From Zygaena filipendulae (Eukaryota; Arthropoda; Insecta; Lepidoptera; Zygaenidae): DNA of 64,000 bases. The notes below the pieces were generated by a model, which saw nothing but the letters and a program-made list of their open reading frames with translations, had not been told where the DNA came from and ran no database searches. The position numbers and the translations under genes were made by a program. Shown piece after piece: positions 53,822 through 64,000 of this stretch (the stretch's first letter is position 1; every line of letters starts with the position of its first letter). Location: contig OU015673.1 in the NCBI GenBank assembly GCA_907165275.2, forward strand, positions 3,363,001 through 3,427,000. The letters run 5' to 3'.

Positions 53822-55130
53822 GGTTGCGATGGAATTTGTGCGGTTCAGAATAAAACACTATCGATCTTATTTACGATGGGGTCGAGTGTGCGCGTTCAGT
53901 GCCGCTTAGGCCGTGTATTCGTGAGAGCGTTTATCGAACGACTGGTGTTACTGAGGCCACGTGCGCCGCATTTATATCGGCTGACGGCTCGCGCGGGCCG
54001 ACGAATTTTTTACGCGATTCGATATTTGGAAGCTTTCAGCCGGGTGGTTTTCCGACTCGCCCCCGCTCCAACCATATTATATTTTTTTTTTTGCAATAAC
54101 TCTATTTCTCATAAAAAATATCGCAGCCTGTCTCCGGCCAAATGTTGTGGAATAAAAGTTTTGTACCTAATTATTATTGATTTTTTATTTAATTCATGAA
54201 TTGGCCAATCTTAGATGTGGCCACGTGATACCTGCGTCATACATACATACATTGTTTTATGCATCAAGCAAAAAAATAAAATAATACCTACGTTAAGCAG
54301 ATTGACCCTGATTTTTTAATAACGACAACAACGTTTCAAATCTTATTTGAAAAATAAGAATAAGATCAAAACATCCATGGTTTTAATTTTTACAAAATTA
54401 GTATTACAAAATTTTATAAACAAAATAGTCAAAAGTAAAGCTTGGGTGACATCAACAATCATTTCGTTCGGGACAGAAATGCGTTAAGACTTTTTACACT
54501 ATCTAAGCAAAAACAAAACTGACCCGTTTTGTTCACTTTGACTAAAAATAAGTTGATTCAATAAATCTGACGTGCTTAAATATCTTCGATGCCAGCTGCT
54601 GTACCTATAACTGCATAGTGCAATGTGGTATTTGTGTTTGTCAAAGAATTAGCGTTGTTCAAATTATCACACATTCAACAAAGTTTTCTTTGGTTAATGT
54701 TTTAAAAAAGTCTGTGATAATTGGGTTGATAAATAATTTATCTAAGCACACCTATATTTTTTCGAAATGGGTTTGAAATAGCATAGGTTATACAGGGTGT
54801 AAGGTTAAACAATTGACTTAACTGAAGGATTGCACTGAACGGGTGTTCAGTATCCGACTCTCGTAAATATAATGAAATAATAAATTAAAAAAAAAAACAA
54901 AAAATATTTTTTTCATGTAAAAATAAAATACATATTCAACAAAATTGATCGCGCATGTTGCCGATGCGCTGAAAAATCATACCCATCATCATCTTTCCTT
55001 TGTATTGTCAATGACGCACTGACAAAATATGTAATTTAAAGGTCATTCACCCGTGTAAATTCACTATTTCGTTTAAGGTTTCCTATGTTATATATTAGTG
55101 TTTTTAATGTATATTTTTATGTTACATGTA
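53822..55130. other. Upstream region of unit 3, then intergenic
   Basis: Includes the 5' leader and promoter; from about 54080 on it is AT-rich with no gene. The plus frames at 53876-54199 and 53899-54099 are GC-driven shadows over the promoter. Confidence 0.5.
53926..53976 (-). promoter_or_regulatory. Core promoter of unit 3 (TATA, CACGTG)
   Basis: TATAAATG (53976-53969), CACGTG (53963-53958), CCAGTC (A at 53943, 33 nt from the TATA start) and GTTCGATAAACGCT match unit 2 in order and spacing. The first ATG is 122 nt downstream. GATCGATA recurs in both 5' leaders. Confidence 0.7.
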
Positions 55131-55156
55131 AGCAGTAGCAGCAGCAGCAGTTATCG
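55131..55156. repeat. (CAG)n microsatellite
   Basis: AGCAGTAGCAGCAGCAGCAG, read directly. Confidence 0.85.
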
Positions 55157-55610
55157 CATAAGTTCCTCGTTCAACCATACAACATACAGATATATATTTT
55201 TTATAATATAGAAAACATTATTATAATACTGAATTATTACAAGCCAAAATACCTGTTACGATGGTCAGCGAGTGTCACACTGTTATATAAAATCCGAAAT
55301 GAGTAGGTAGGTACTTAAGAGTCAAGTTTCAAAATATATCTGATAGCCGAAAAGTAAAAAAAAAGATAATTACGGTAGTACGACTGTATAAAAAGCTGCT
55401 AAGGCCTCAGACGACCATAAAGTGAAGCTCACCTTGAAGTTTGGACCTGACGAACCAATCGAACCGAAGACGGGCCGCTTGACTGCTGATGACGATCGAG
55501 AAGGACCTTATAGCTGCTGAACTCAACAAAGACATGGTACAAAACTGCTAAATTTAAACGAAGATAAAATAGACCGACTCCAAGTAAATATGGGACGCCG
55601 TCAAGAGAAA

Positions 55611-56264
55611 AAAGCGGCCAAGTGCGAGTCGGACTCGCCCATGAAGAGTTCCGTAACAGCAAGTAACACAATATAAAAGTTCTTGTAGTTCGTTGTAACT
55701 TTGATCGATGTTTTAATAATAGTGTATTTTTTGCGGTTTACAATTTATGACGTATTAAAAAAACTACTTACTAGATCTCGTTCAAACCAATTTTCGGTGG
55801 AAATTTGCATGATAATGTGATGTAGGTACATTATATTTTTCAGTTCATATATTTTGTTAGTTTTATCATTCTCTTATTTAAGAAGTTACAGGCGGGGAGG
55901 GGACACTCATTTTACCACTTTGGAAGTGTCTCTCGTGCAAACAATTCAGTTTAAAAAAAATTAAAATAGAAAACTCAATATCATTTTTGAAGACCTATCC
56001 ATAGAAAACCCACGTATGGGTTTGATGAAAAAAAATCTTTGAGTTTCAGTTCTAAGTATGGGGAACCCCCAAATTTTATTGTTTTTTTTTTCTATTTTTA
56101 TGTGAAAATCTTAATGCAGTTCATAGAATAAATCTACTTCCAGTTCTTATAGTTTCAAAAAAAACTGACTGTGACATACGGACGGACAGACAGACAGACA
56201 GACAGTCTTGACAAATCCATAAGGGTTCCGTTTTTAGCCATTTGGCTGCGGAACCCTAAAAAGA
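55611..56264 (+). mobile_element. Dispersed element with GAGTCGGACTCGCCC head
   Basis: GCGGCCAAGTGCGAGTCGG, GAAGAGTTCCGTAAC, then GGACGGACAGACAGACAG and GGGTTCCGTTTTTAGCC with GCGGAACCCTAAAAAG at the end. This head and tail are familiar from lepidopteran genomes as an interspersed repeat; I do not assign a class. The minus frame at 55429-55671 overlaps its head and is not called. Confidence 0.65.
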
Positions 56265-56340
56265 GAGATTACAAACGAATATCGATTTTTCACTTGAAAA
56301 CTGATTGCCTTATCTATGGCTCTAAAATCCAAGGCAAACC

Positions 56341-56765
56341 AAATAATAATAATAATAATAATCCACATCACAACACACAGATCCACTTGATCCCACAGTA
56401 AGCTATTATTAGCTTGTGTCGTGGAAACCAAGCAAACGTGGTATATACTACATAGAATTACTTATATATTATACTATAGATATATAATAATAATAATAAT
56501 AATAATAATCCACATCACAACACACAGATCTACTTGATCCCACAGTAAGCTATTATTAGCTTGTGTCGTGGAAACCAAGCAAACGTGGTATATACTACAT
56601 AGAATTACTTATATATTATACTATAGATATATAAACACACCCAGACTGGAAAATGGAACCCTGTGTTCATCACACAAAGTCCACCCCCGCCGGGAATCGA
56701 ACCCGGAACCCCTTGATTAGCGGGTAGGCATGGTGACCTCTGCGCCAATCGGGTCGTCGTGTCGG
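56341..56765 (-). mobile_element. tRNA-derived SINE with duplicated tail
   Basis: On the minus strand GATTGGCGCAGAGGTC gives an A box and GGGTTCGATTCCCGG a perfect B box, followed by a body ending in (ATT)n. The 147-bp tail, including (ATT)n, occurs twice in tandem (CCACATCACAACACACAG at 56363 and 56510), nearly identical. Confidence 0.85.
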
Positions 56766-56998
56766 GTCGGGTGGTCGGTAGGAAATATTATCGTGTTTAG
56801 CTTCAGTAGTTTCCGCTGTACGAGTCAGCAAGGAAACTTCTTTCAATGCAATAAAATATAATAGATAAATAAAGGATATTTCAAAATTTTACTAGTTTGT
56901 GATTTAATGTTTTACCAGTTTTTACGAATACTTATTATTACCAGTATTTATTATTATTATTTCAACAAATTTTTCATGCGTCCTTGTCTCTCTTCATA

Positions 56999-57370
56999 TT
57001 TGGACGCAGATAAGCAATAACATGTTAACCCACAAAATTAAGTTATTGATTCAGAACGATTTATTGAGAGTTAGGGAACGTTTTTAATTATGTGTTTAAA
57101 TAAGTTTAAATAAGTTTATTCAATAGGTAACTTTAAAGTAAACTAGAACATGACTGGGGTCTCCTTTTAAGTATAACAATACCTGTGTTAGGAGACCCCG
57201 CTCTTCTATAGCTAATTACAATATTATATACATATTTTACCTTATTACATTGCTTAAATATGTAACTAAATATTGAATATAAAAAATGTTGATAAAAATG
57301 GCGCTCCTACTCTTAAAACACGATTTACTCAAAATTTCTCCTGTGTGGATTAACACACTATTGCTTATCT
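56999..57370 (-). mobile_element. ~235-bp MITE, copy 3, with internal insert
   Basis: GGACGCAGATAAGCAATAAC to ATTGCTTATCTATGTCC in reverse orientation. Between TTAATTATGTGTTT and ACCTTATTACATTG about 135 bp are inserted (roughly 57105-57238), containing GGGGTCTCCTTTTAAG and its imperfect inverse TTAGGAGACCCC. The flanking words ATTT/ACTT are a degenerate 4-bp duplication. Confidence 0.8.
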
Positions 57371-57375
57371 ATGTC

Positions 57376-57720
57376 CACTTATCCTTACATAAAGCCCTCC
57401 GCCACGTCTGTCTGTCTGTCTGTCTGTCAAAAACGATTGAACGAATTTTCATGTGGTTTTCACCAATAGAGTGATTTATGAAGAAGTCAAAGATATTTTT
57501 ACGGTTCACGATCTTTTGACAACAGTGTCGTGAGATAAATTATAATCAAACGGTATTTACAATTTTGCAGTGACATTTATACAATTTATTTTTAGACATA
57601 AATTGTAGATCATATAAAAAGGTTTTTGAATCGGCGTACACATCACGTAACAAAAAAAAAGTTAGGAAACATTTTGGGGTTAGCGGACGATTTATTATTC
57701 GACCGTTTAGTGGACGACTA
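57376..57720 (+). mobile_element. Dispersed repeat, second family
   Basis: CCTTACATAAAGCCC with CACGTCTGTCTGTCTG resembles 17688. AATCGGCGTACACATCACG and AACGGTATTTACAATTTTG recur at 59719-59830. Confidence 0.6.
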
Positions 57721-58139
57721 AGCAACAGTCTTTATAAACACCCATAATATAATTTGTCGAGATTTTGTGTAAATTGGTTGAAATATAACGATAAATAATT
57801 GGGTATTCTCCAAGGTATGAAAATCTTAATTCTAATGAGTCCGTCAGTTAGAAAATAAAAAAAAATTTGCTTTTTCAAATTAATGAAAATAAACATAGAT
57901 AAAGCGCATTAAAGTTTAGGGTGGGGGACTCGTGACGTCAATATTCAGTATAAGCCCCATATAAACTGCACCTGATTGTGACGTCACGCGAAATTTCCAC
58001 TCAATGTATCGCTGTTATTTTTTGATTACGTTTAAAAAGAAAAAATATGTGTCCAATATTTTTTACTAAACTACACGACGTACTAAAAAAAATTTTTGGC
58101 AAGTAGCCAATTGTGGAAGTGTCGAAAAAAGTCAAACCG

Positions 58140-58250
58140 CCTATACGTTGTCAGCGGTAAAGAAAAGGGCATAGGGTAAGTGCTTTTTATCTCCAAATTC
58201 ACGCGACAAAATTAACGCGGGTGAAACCGCGGGGGTGTAACAGCCAGTAA
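58140..58250 (+). mobile_element. Helitron-like 3' half
   Basis: CCTATACGTTGTCAGCGG to CGCGGGTGAAACCGCGGG; the end is mutated to AACAGCCAG. Confidence 0.65.
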
Positions 58251-58254
58251 CTTA

Positions 58255-59690
58255 TAAGTACTACAGCGGTTATACCTCTTCTAAATAGCGATTATTCTAA
58301 AAACCATTCCAATATTAATGCTCCAACAAGCGGTTAGCAACATTAGGTATTTCTGATAGTACGTAAGTACATATAAAATAAATTCTATGTACAATAGTAG
58401 GTATAATTGTAATGTCTTCAAATAATATAATTATATAAAGGTTTAAGGTCGGTTTTCATTCGTAGAATTAATTTAAATATATTATTAATAAACTATATTT
58501 GAGTCTACGTGACTGATAAGGCCTAATTAATAAGGATAAAATTAATATTTAGTTAAATGTTGGTACGTTACAAAATTCCTTTTAAGTATTTCCACGGATA
58601 AACACAAATCAAATAATTAAACTAAAATACTTGTACTTGCGTAATTACCGTTATAGGTATACGATAAAGAGTCATCGGTAATTTTTCCAAAAATTTACCT
58701 CTTAAATTAGATTAATATCTATTGTACTTGTATGGATTATAACTTGCTTTAATTGACCGCATGTAGCAGTAAGAGTAGATAAAGCAAACTCTCCTCTTGA
58801 ACACGAGCACGTAAGTTGGTCAAACGCCTAGTCTATAGCCTACAATAAAATATGTAAAAAAAGTAATACTTACCGCGGTTCTAGTTCAGTTTGATTTATC
58901 GCGATGAGCAGTCATTATGCCGCTGGATGAAAACAACGTGAAATAGTGAAACATTTTTGAAAAGGCGATCAGAGAGAAAAAGAAACAGTCCGATTTTTAC
59001 GAACAAAAAATCAATGGTTCACTGAAAAGATTATTTTGATCATAGTTTCTTATGGAAAGTAAATGTTGGCTTTGGGGAAATAAATGGTTGACCTATCTTT
59101 ATCTATAATTGCTTATTTTCTACGACAAGGAGCTGTGACCTTCCTTTAACACCTATGATATAATTGGCTGGGGCCGTGTTACACATCTTCGAGTGCTGTA
59201 GCGACAGGAGCGCTGCAGTGGCATTGCGCGGCAGTCGCTCGTTCATTTCCCGAGTGGCCAGACCGGCACCGCCACCGGTGACAAGAAGACATTCGCTAAA
59301 AAATTATGTACCTAGAAACTAAAAAAAATTGTAAGGCTACTTTTATAAACAGAAGTGTCTACTGTCTAGTCGTCCACTGAGCGGATTATTACTAGTCGTC
59401 CACTAAACTACATAAATTCACAAAAGAGGTTGCCAATATATTACAAATATATCACAGTAAAATTGTAAATACCGTTAGATTTTAATCTATGCTGCGAGAC
59501 TGTAAACTGTCAAGAGAGATTGTAAACTGTAACATACTGCTTACAATTTTTTTGTTAATTTACCAAATTTATAACAAAAATAATTTAAGGTTGACATAAA
59601 ATAGCACAAGAAACCACAGAGGTTTGTACAATTAGTGCATCTTATTTATTACACTATAGTATATGTAAACAATCTATAATATGTTTTACA
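58255..59690. other. Intergenic DNA, no firm gene
   Basis: A GC-rich patch at 59160-59285 (GGAGCGCTGCAGTGGC) stands out but shows no spliced frame. GTCGTCCACTAAAC near 59395 recurs from 57700. Confidence 0.45.
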
Positions 59691-59696
59691 ATTATT

Positions 59697-59850
59697 TATC
59701 GCGAGATAGATTATAATCTAACGGTATTTACAATTTTACAGTGACATATACCATTTGTTTTAGATAAAAGTTGTATAATATCATATACTTAAAAAAGTTT
59801 TTTAATCGGCGTAGGTACACATCACGTAACAAAAAAGGAACGTTAGGAAA
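59697..59850 (+). repeat. Direct repeat of 57530-57660
   Basis: ATAATCTAACGGTATTTAC, ACAGTGACAT and CACATCACGTAACAAAAAA in the same order and orientation as the earlier copy. Confidence 0.7.
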
Positions 59851-59879
59851 GATCAATACATTTTGCGACTAGCCTTTAT

Positions 59880-61315
59880 ACCCGTAATGTACGTAAGTGA
59901 TTTTCAGGTGTTGTTATCGTCAACGTACATAGTATGTACCCAACAAATAAACAAAGGCTCCTAGAACAATCGCCTAAATTGGCTTACATTATTTTTGGGT
60001 AACAAATAAAAATTATTAGTAGTCGCTTTGTGCTGTAAACCAAAACAAAATTAAATCATAAAACTATATCGGTACAAAATAAAACAAGGCATTGTGGACT
60101 GTGGTTAAAAGAAGAAGCTAGTTAGTTGTGTACGCTAACACAATTAGTTTGCGGCGCACAATTTTTTTTTTACTAACTTACTTTCTTTCAAAGAAAGTCT
60201 TTCCGATATTGTGTGCGGTCAAATAAATAGGAAACAGGTAGTTAAACCCTTTAAAAGGATTATGTGTATTTTACGACACGCTCCTAGTTTGATGTTCGTT
60301 GTACAGTCTGTTAGTATTCGACGGGATAAGGACTATTGCACACCGGGCGTATTTTCGTAATTCGTCTCTCAAATGATACGCTCTTACAAGTGCATGTTGT
60401 TGATTTGGACATAATACATGGACATTATCACTTCTCAAACTAAGCAGAATTTCTGCTATAGGCCACCACCAGACAATGAATATTATAATATTTATAGGTA
60501 TTATTTGGTTTCCTGAAGCAACTTCGGAATCCGAGGATCGATCCTGGAACACAATATTATGGCGTAGTAGTCATGTATGTTTAGTAATAGATTATATTGT
60601 CCTTTAATCCAGCACATTCAAGAGATCCAGTTTGGTTCAGTCACTAATAATAAAATACATCAAGTGATTCGAGCGGATACGAACACGGATAGGAGCAGAT
60701 AGACGCGCTGAAAATTACGCCCAGTGTGTAAACGCCCTTAGACTTAAAATTTATATTTCTCGTCTTCTCAATATTGCAAAAACTTTTTTATTGCTTATAT
60801 TATTGCGGCAGCTTTGATATTTTGCGCCAGTACTCAATAATGTTCTCACATTTTTTGCATGGTGAAGGGTTGAGAAAAACCATAAAGCCACCAATAGATT
60901 GAATACTTTGAGTAATATTGTTAGACAAAGTTTGATTATTATGCTTGTTGGTTGTTTTGTTGTTTTTTAATTTGATGCTTTTATTTAATAATATATAATA
61001 ATATGTCTGGTAGACAGGAAATCTGTACAGATTCGGTTACCTACATTAAAGGTATACTATAGTCTAGAAAACTTTTGCCTTAAGTTATAACTATATAGCA
61101 ATAAGTTTAGTAACAGCATACTAACCGTAAACGTGAGCGTCCACCAAGTGGAGAAGTATCTGCCTATGTTTCTACTTGAAAACTTTTATTCTGCTTATTC
61201 ATAAACTTATGCTTAAGGCGCCACGCCTTTGAAAATAAATTAATCTCATAATATCTGCTCAGAATCAGCGATAGAATCGATCCTAACAGTTTTTGAATAT
61301 GTTACATTTTTATTC
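59880..61315. other. Intergenic DNA, no firm gene
   Basis: The 93-codon minus frame at 60271-60552 (with QQHALVRAYHLRDELRKYAR) is the least random-looking frame here, but its N-terminal part is low complexity and I cannot name a family. It may be transposon-derived. Confidence 0.35.
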
Positions 61316-61319
61316 AAAG

Positions 61320-61535
61320 ACTAGCTGTCCTCCTCGGTTTCACCCGCGGTAATTTCGGAAACCTTGTGCGAATTTCGGGATAAAAGGTAGGTACCCTATG
61401 TCACTTAAAGGTCAACCGTAGCTTGCGATAAGTGAAAGAATTTTCAAAATCGGTTCAAGATCCAGATATTACCCCCTACAACGTCACGAATTCCGAATTC
61501 ACACAAACTTTACCTCTTTATAATATTAGTATTGA
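61320..61535 (-). mobile_element. Helitron-like repeat, subfamily of 48891
   Basis: CTAGCTGTCCTCCTCGG start, AGATATTACCCCCTACAACG inside, CTTTACCTCTTTATAATATT end. Confidence 0.75.
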
Positions 61536-61539
61536 ATAT

Positions 61540-63170
61540 AGATAGTTTAAAAATCTTCCATGTTGGACTTAACGGCCGCCATCAATCTTGAGTTTAATAT
61601 TTTTTATTATTTAACAAACATATTTTTGTTACAAATTTTAAAGATTCAATTACATTTCTTTTTTGTGTACATTTTTTTTGTGTGCTTTGTTAATGAATTA
61701 AAAATATCCTGTTTATGTTTTGTATTTATGTGAATTATGTTGTTTATGTAAATTAGGCAATTTTATAAAAAAATTAAACAATGCAGTTTATCTGTAATTT
61801 ACGACCTTAAGTACATAATATACAACATATAGGTCGGACGAATGTAGTCGTGCCAATATGTACCTACGTACTTATATGGAAAACACGCAAAAGTTTTAAT
61901 TGAAAAAAATACCTACCTGCCTATTTATACCTACGGTATATTTTTGCGTTTAACGGTGTAATCCCCTTAATCAAATACTATAATAACTTGACTAATTACA
62001 AATTTTTTTTAAGTCATAGTTTTTGTAAGTAAGTAATATGAAAAAGCAAATAAATAAGTGTCTGTTGTTTTTTTTTATTTTTTAACTGATGGACTAATTT
62101 AAAGTCGTCAATATCCCTATTATACGGTGCAAGAACACTTTCGTTGTCTCGTCTATATCTTTGTTTTCCACAGGGAAACCACTGCCTTGTCACAAGTGAT
62201 TTGACCTTGAACTATGCTGGCAAACTTATACCGCAACCTCGTACATACGTCATCCGATCAAATTAGATCATCTTTATAGTTAATAATGAAATAATGATAT
62301 AAAAATCGTAATAGCCAAAATGTAGCCAGTCTCGTGACACTTTCACTCTTAAAAAGTTTAGAGACTTTAGAATATGACTTTTTTCTTCTACGAACTCGTA
62401 AACTTTCATTCTTAAATCATTCGTAAAAAGTTGCAAAAGTATTAGAGAAAAAATCGATTTCTTAATGATTTTTTGAGTTCCTTACGGAAGTATTCGATTT
62501 AGAAACCGATAGGTCGATCGATATCGTATACGATTTTTTTTTTTTAAAGAAATCGTTCGTAGGATATGTCAAACTTATTATGATAATTTTACGACATTAA
62601 GGTAAACTTGGTAGAGACGGTAAGACGTATACAAAAAAAATGACCACTTATAGCGGTTTTAAATGTTTTTTATAGGTAAAGTTGGAACATTGCAGAATTA
62701 TAATAAAAAATTAGCATTCACGAAGCTTTGAAATAGAAGATATTTTAACTAAAGCGAGACGTCCCAATGAGTAGCACAGAGCACTAGATTGTCGTCTAAG
62801 ACGACACCTGTTTACAGCTAAACTGTGGTTTGAGTCAAACTCAAACTACAGAATAACGCCTATTGCGTAAAGTAACGTAACGAATTTATCTTCCTGTTGT
62901 GCCCAAAAAGAATAACAATAATAATCGTTATTGCTACAAGAAAAGTGATGATACTCTTTTAATATTGCTGCTCCCATTAACTGTGTCATGTCCGTTACTG
63001 GGTGTCGATCATATTTGCACATAATGGTGCCAATATATTGAGAGGAGAGTCGCCAGTAAAAAGCTCAAATACTTGTAAATAGACTCTAGACCGACATCGA
63101 ATCCATTCGTATATATATTATTATTTAGTCACTAACGTCTGTGCAATAAAAAACATCAGAATTTATTATG
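61540..63170. other. Intergenic DNA, no gene seen
   Basis: AT-rich, with no recognised repeat or open frame of note. Confidence 0.5.
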
Positions 63171-63172
63171 TA

Positions 63173-63386
63173 CTAGCTGTGCCTCGCGGTTTCACCCGTG
63201 ATAATTTCGTAGTTACCGCGGGAACTCCGGGATAAAAAGTACCCTATGTCCTTCTCTGTACCCCTGACAACGTGCATGCCAAATTTCATTCAAATCCGTT
63301 CAGCCGTTTTTGCGTGATTGAGTAACAAACATCCAAACATTTAAACATCCAAACATCCACACTTTCACATTTATAATATTAGTTGG
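63173..63386 (-). mobile_element. Helitron-like repeat, first of a tandem pair
   Basis: CTAGCTGTGCCTCGCGGTTTC to CACATTTATAATATTAG. It matches the 36645 copy closely, including ACCCCTGACAACGTGCATGC. Confidence 0.82.
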
Positions 63387-63390
63387 ATTA

Positions 63391-63866
63391 GCTGTGCTCC
63401 GCGGTTTCACCCGTGGTAATTTCGGAGTTCCCCAGGGAATTCCGGAATAAAAAGTACCCTATGTCCTTAACTGTCCCCCTGACAACGTGCATGTCAAATT
63501 TCATCCAAATCCGTTCAGCCGTTTTTGCGTGATTGAGTAACAAACATCCAAACATCCAAACATCCAAATATCCAAACACCCAAACATCCAAACATCCACA
63601 CTTTCACATTTGGACGTAGATAATCAATAGTGTGTTAACCCACACTGGAGAAATTTTGATTAAATTAAAGTTTTAAAATTATAGCGCCATTTTGTGTTCA
63701 ATTTTTTTATGTTCAATATTTAGTTACATATTTAAACAATGTAATGAGGTAAACACATAATTAAGAAACGTTCTGTAACTCTCAATAAATCGTTCCGAAT
63801 CTATAAATTCATTTTGTGGGTTAACATGTTATTGCTTATCAGCGTCCATTTATAATATTAGTAGGA
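63391..63866 (-). mobile_element. Second Helitron-like copy, split by a MITE
   Basis: GCTGTGCTCCGCGGTTTCAC runs to ACACTTTCACATTT (63608); TTTATAATATTAGTAGGAT resumes at 63847. Between them sits a MITE. Its CATCCAAA array has about seven units, more than its neighbour. Confidence 0.85.
63612..63845 (+). mobile_element. ~235-bp MITE, copy 4, nested
   Basis: GGACGTAGATAATCAATAG to ATTGCTTATCAGCGTCC, inserted in the 5' end of the preceding repeat with ATTT on both sides as the target duplication. Confidence 0.87.
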
Positions 63867-63939
63867 TAATCTGTTAATTATGTGCTAGTACTGCGTATAA
63901 AAACTACGGGGAATAATATTATATACGTGAGTACTTAGT

Positions 63940-64000
63940 TTTTAGCTGGTCCCTGTGGTTTTACCCGCGTACCGCGATAAAAGTACTAACTACCCTATAT
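63940..64000 (-). mobile_element. Helitron-like fragment cut by window end
   Basis: TTAGCTGGTCCCTGTGGTTTTAC, then CGCGATAAAAGTAC and ACCCTATAT at the last base. Confidence 0.65.

Noticed and set aside
53876..54199. 107- and 66-codon plus frames
   Set aside because: They lie antisense over the unit 3 leader and promoter, where GC-rich sequence keeps frames open.
1..64000. Bacterial or viral operon, CRISPR array or phage
   Set aside because: No dense coding, ribosome-binding sites or spacer-repeat arrays; repeats, SINEs and splice signals indicate insect nuclear DNA.

Overview
The window is AT-rich eukaryotic DNA that looks like a moth or butterfly chromosome. About thirty copies or pieces of one non-autonomous repeat (opening near TACTAATATTATAAATG, closing in a CCGCGG hairpin and CTAG) lie in both orientations, with tRNA-derived SINEs, several MITE families and (ATT)n retroposon tails. 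There is almost no long coding sequence. No bacterial gene, rRNA, tRNA gene or CRISPR is seen. The order Lepidoptera is inferred from the repeats and was not tested.

The main genic content is a set of very small ORFs on the minus strand, too short for ordinary gene finding. They encode 10-13 residue peptides with the LDPTGXY signature of the mille-pattes / tarsal-less / polished-rice (mlpt/tal/pri) micropeptide gene. There are three tandem units. Unit 1 (41344-41719) is compact and canonical: five micropeptide ORFs (ending GLY, GQY, GVY, GKY, EIY) followed by a basic 33-residue ORF. Unit 2 (49228-50266) has four LDPTGIY ORFs, two LDLT variants, eroded copies and a basic 35-residue ORF. Unit 3 (52521-53821) has nine intact LDPT[GE]XY ORFs, four eroded copies and a basic 36-residue ORF. 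In total there are 18 intact LDPT[GE]XY ORFs plus two LDLT variants. Units 2 and 3 are paralogues over about 2 kb, including a shared TATA/CACGTG promoter block and shared 3' blocks. Synonymous differences between copies show selection on the peptides.

The second major object is a giant foldback element at 2690-12204. It has a 9-bp target duplication (GAAAATACG), kilobase-scale inverted arms built from ~424-bp tandem units (left 2690-5905, right 9471-12204), and a loop holding a separate 153-bp satellite with a 3-monomer higher-order period and a later Helitron-like insertion. No transposase is visible in it.

Just outside it, at 12829-12987 on the minus strand, is a convincing 52-codon terminal coding exon (splice acceptor, open frame, stop overlapping AATAAA) of a gene I cannot name. 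The rest is intergenic DNA made of dispersed repeats: a ~235-bp MITE in four copies, a ~145-bp MITE in two copies, a 446-bp inverted-repeat MITE, two TTAA-flanked MITEs, tRNA-derived SINEs, microsatellites and perfect palindromes. In region order: 0-2.6 kb intergenic; 2.7-12.2 kb foldback element; 12.8-13.0 kb exon; 13-41 kb repeat-rich intergenic DNA; 41.3-54 kb the mlpt-like cluster with repeats between units; 54-64 kb repeat-rich intergenic DNA.
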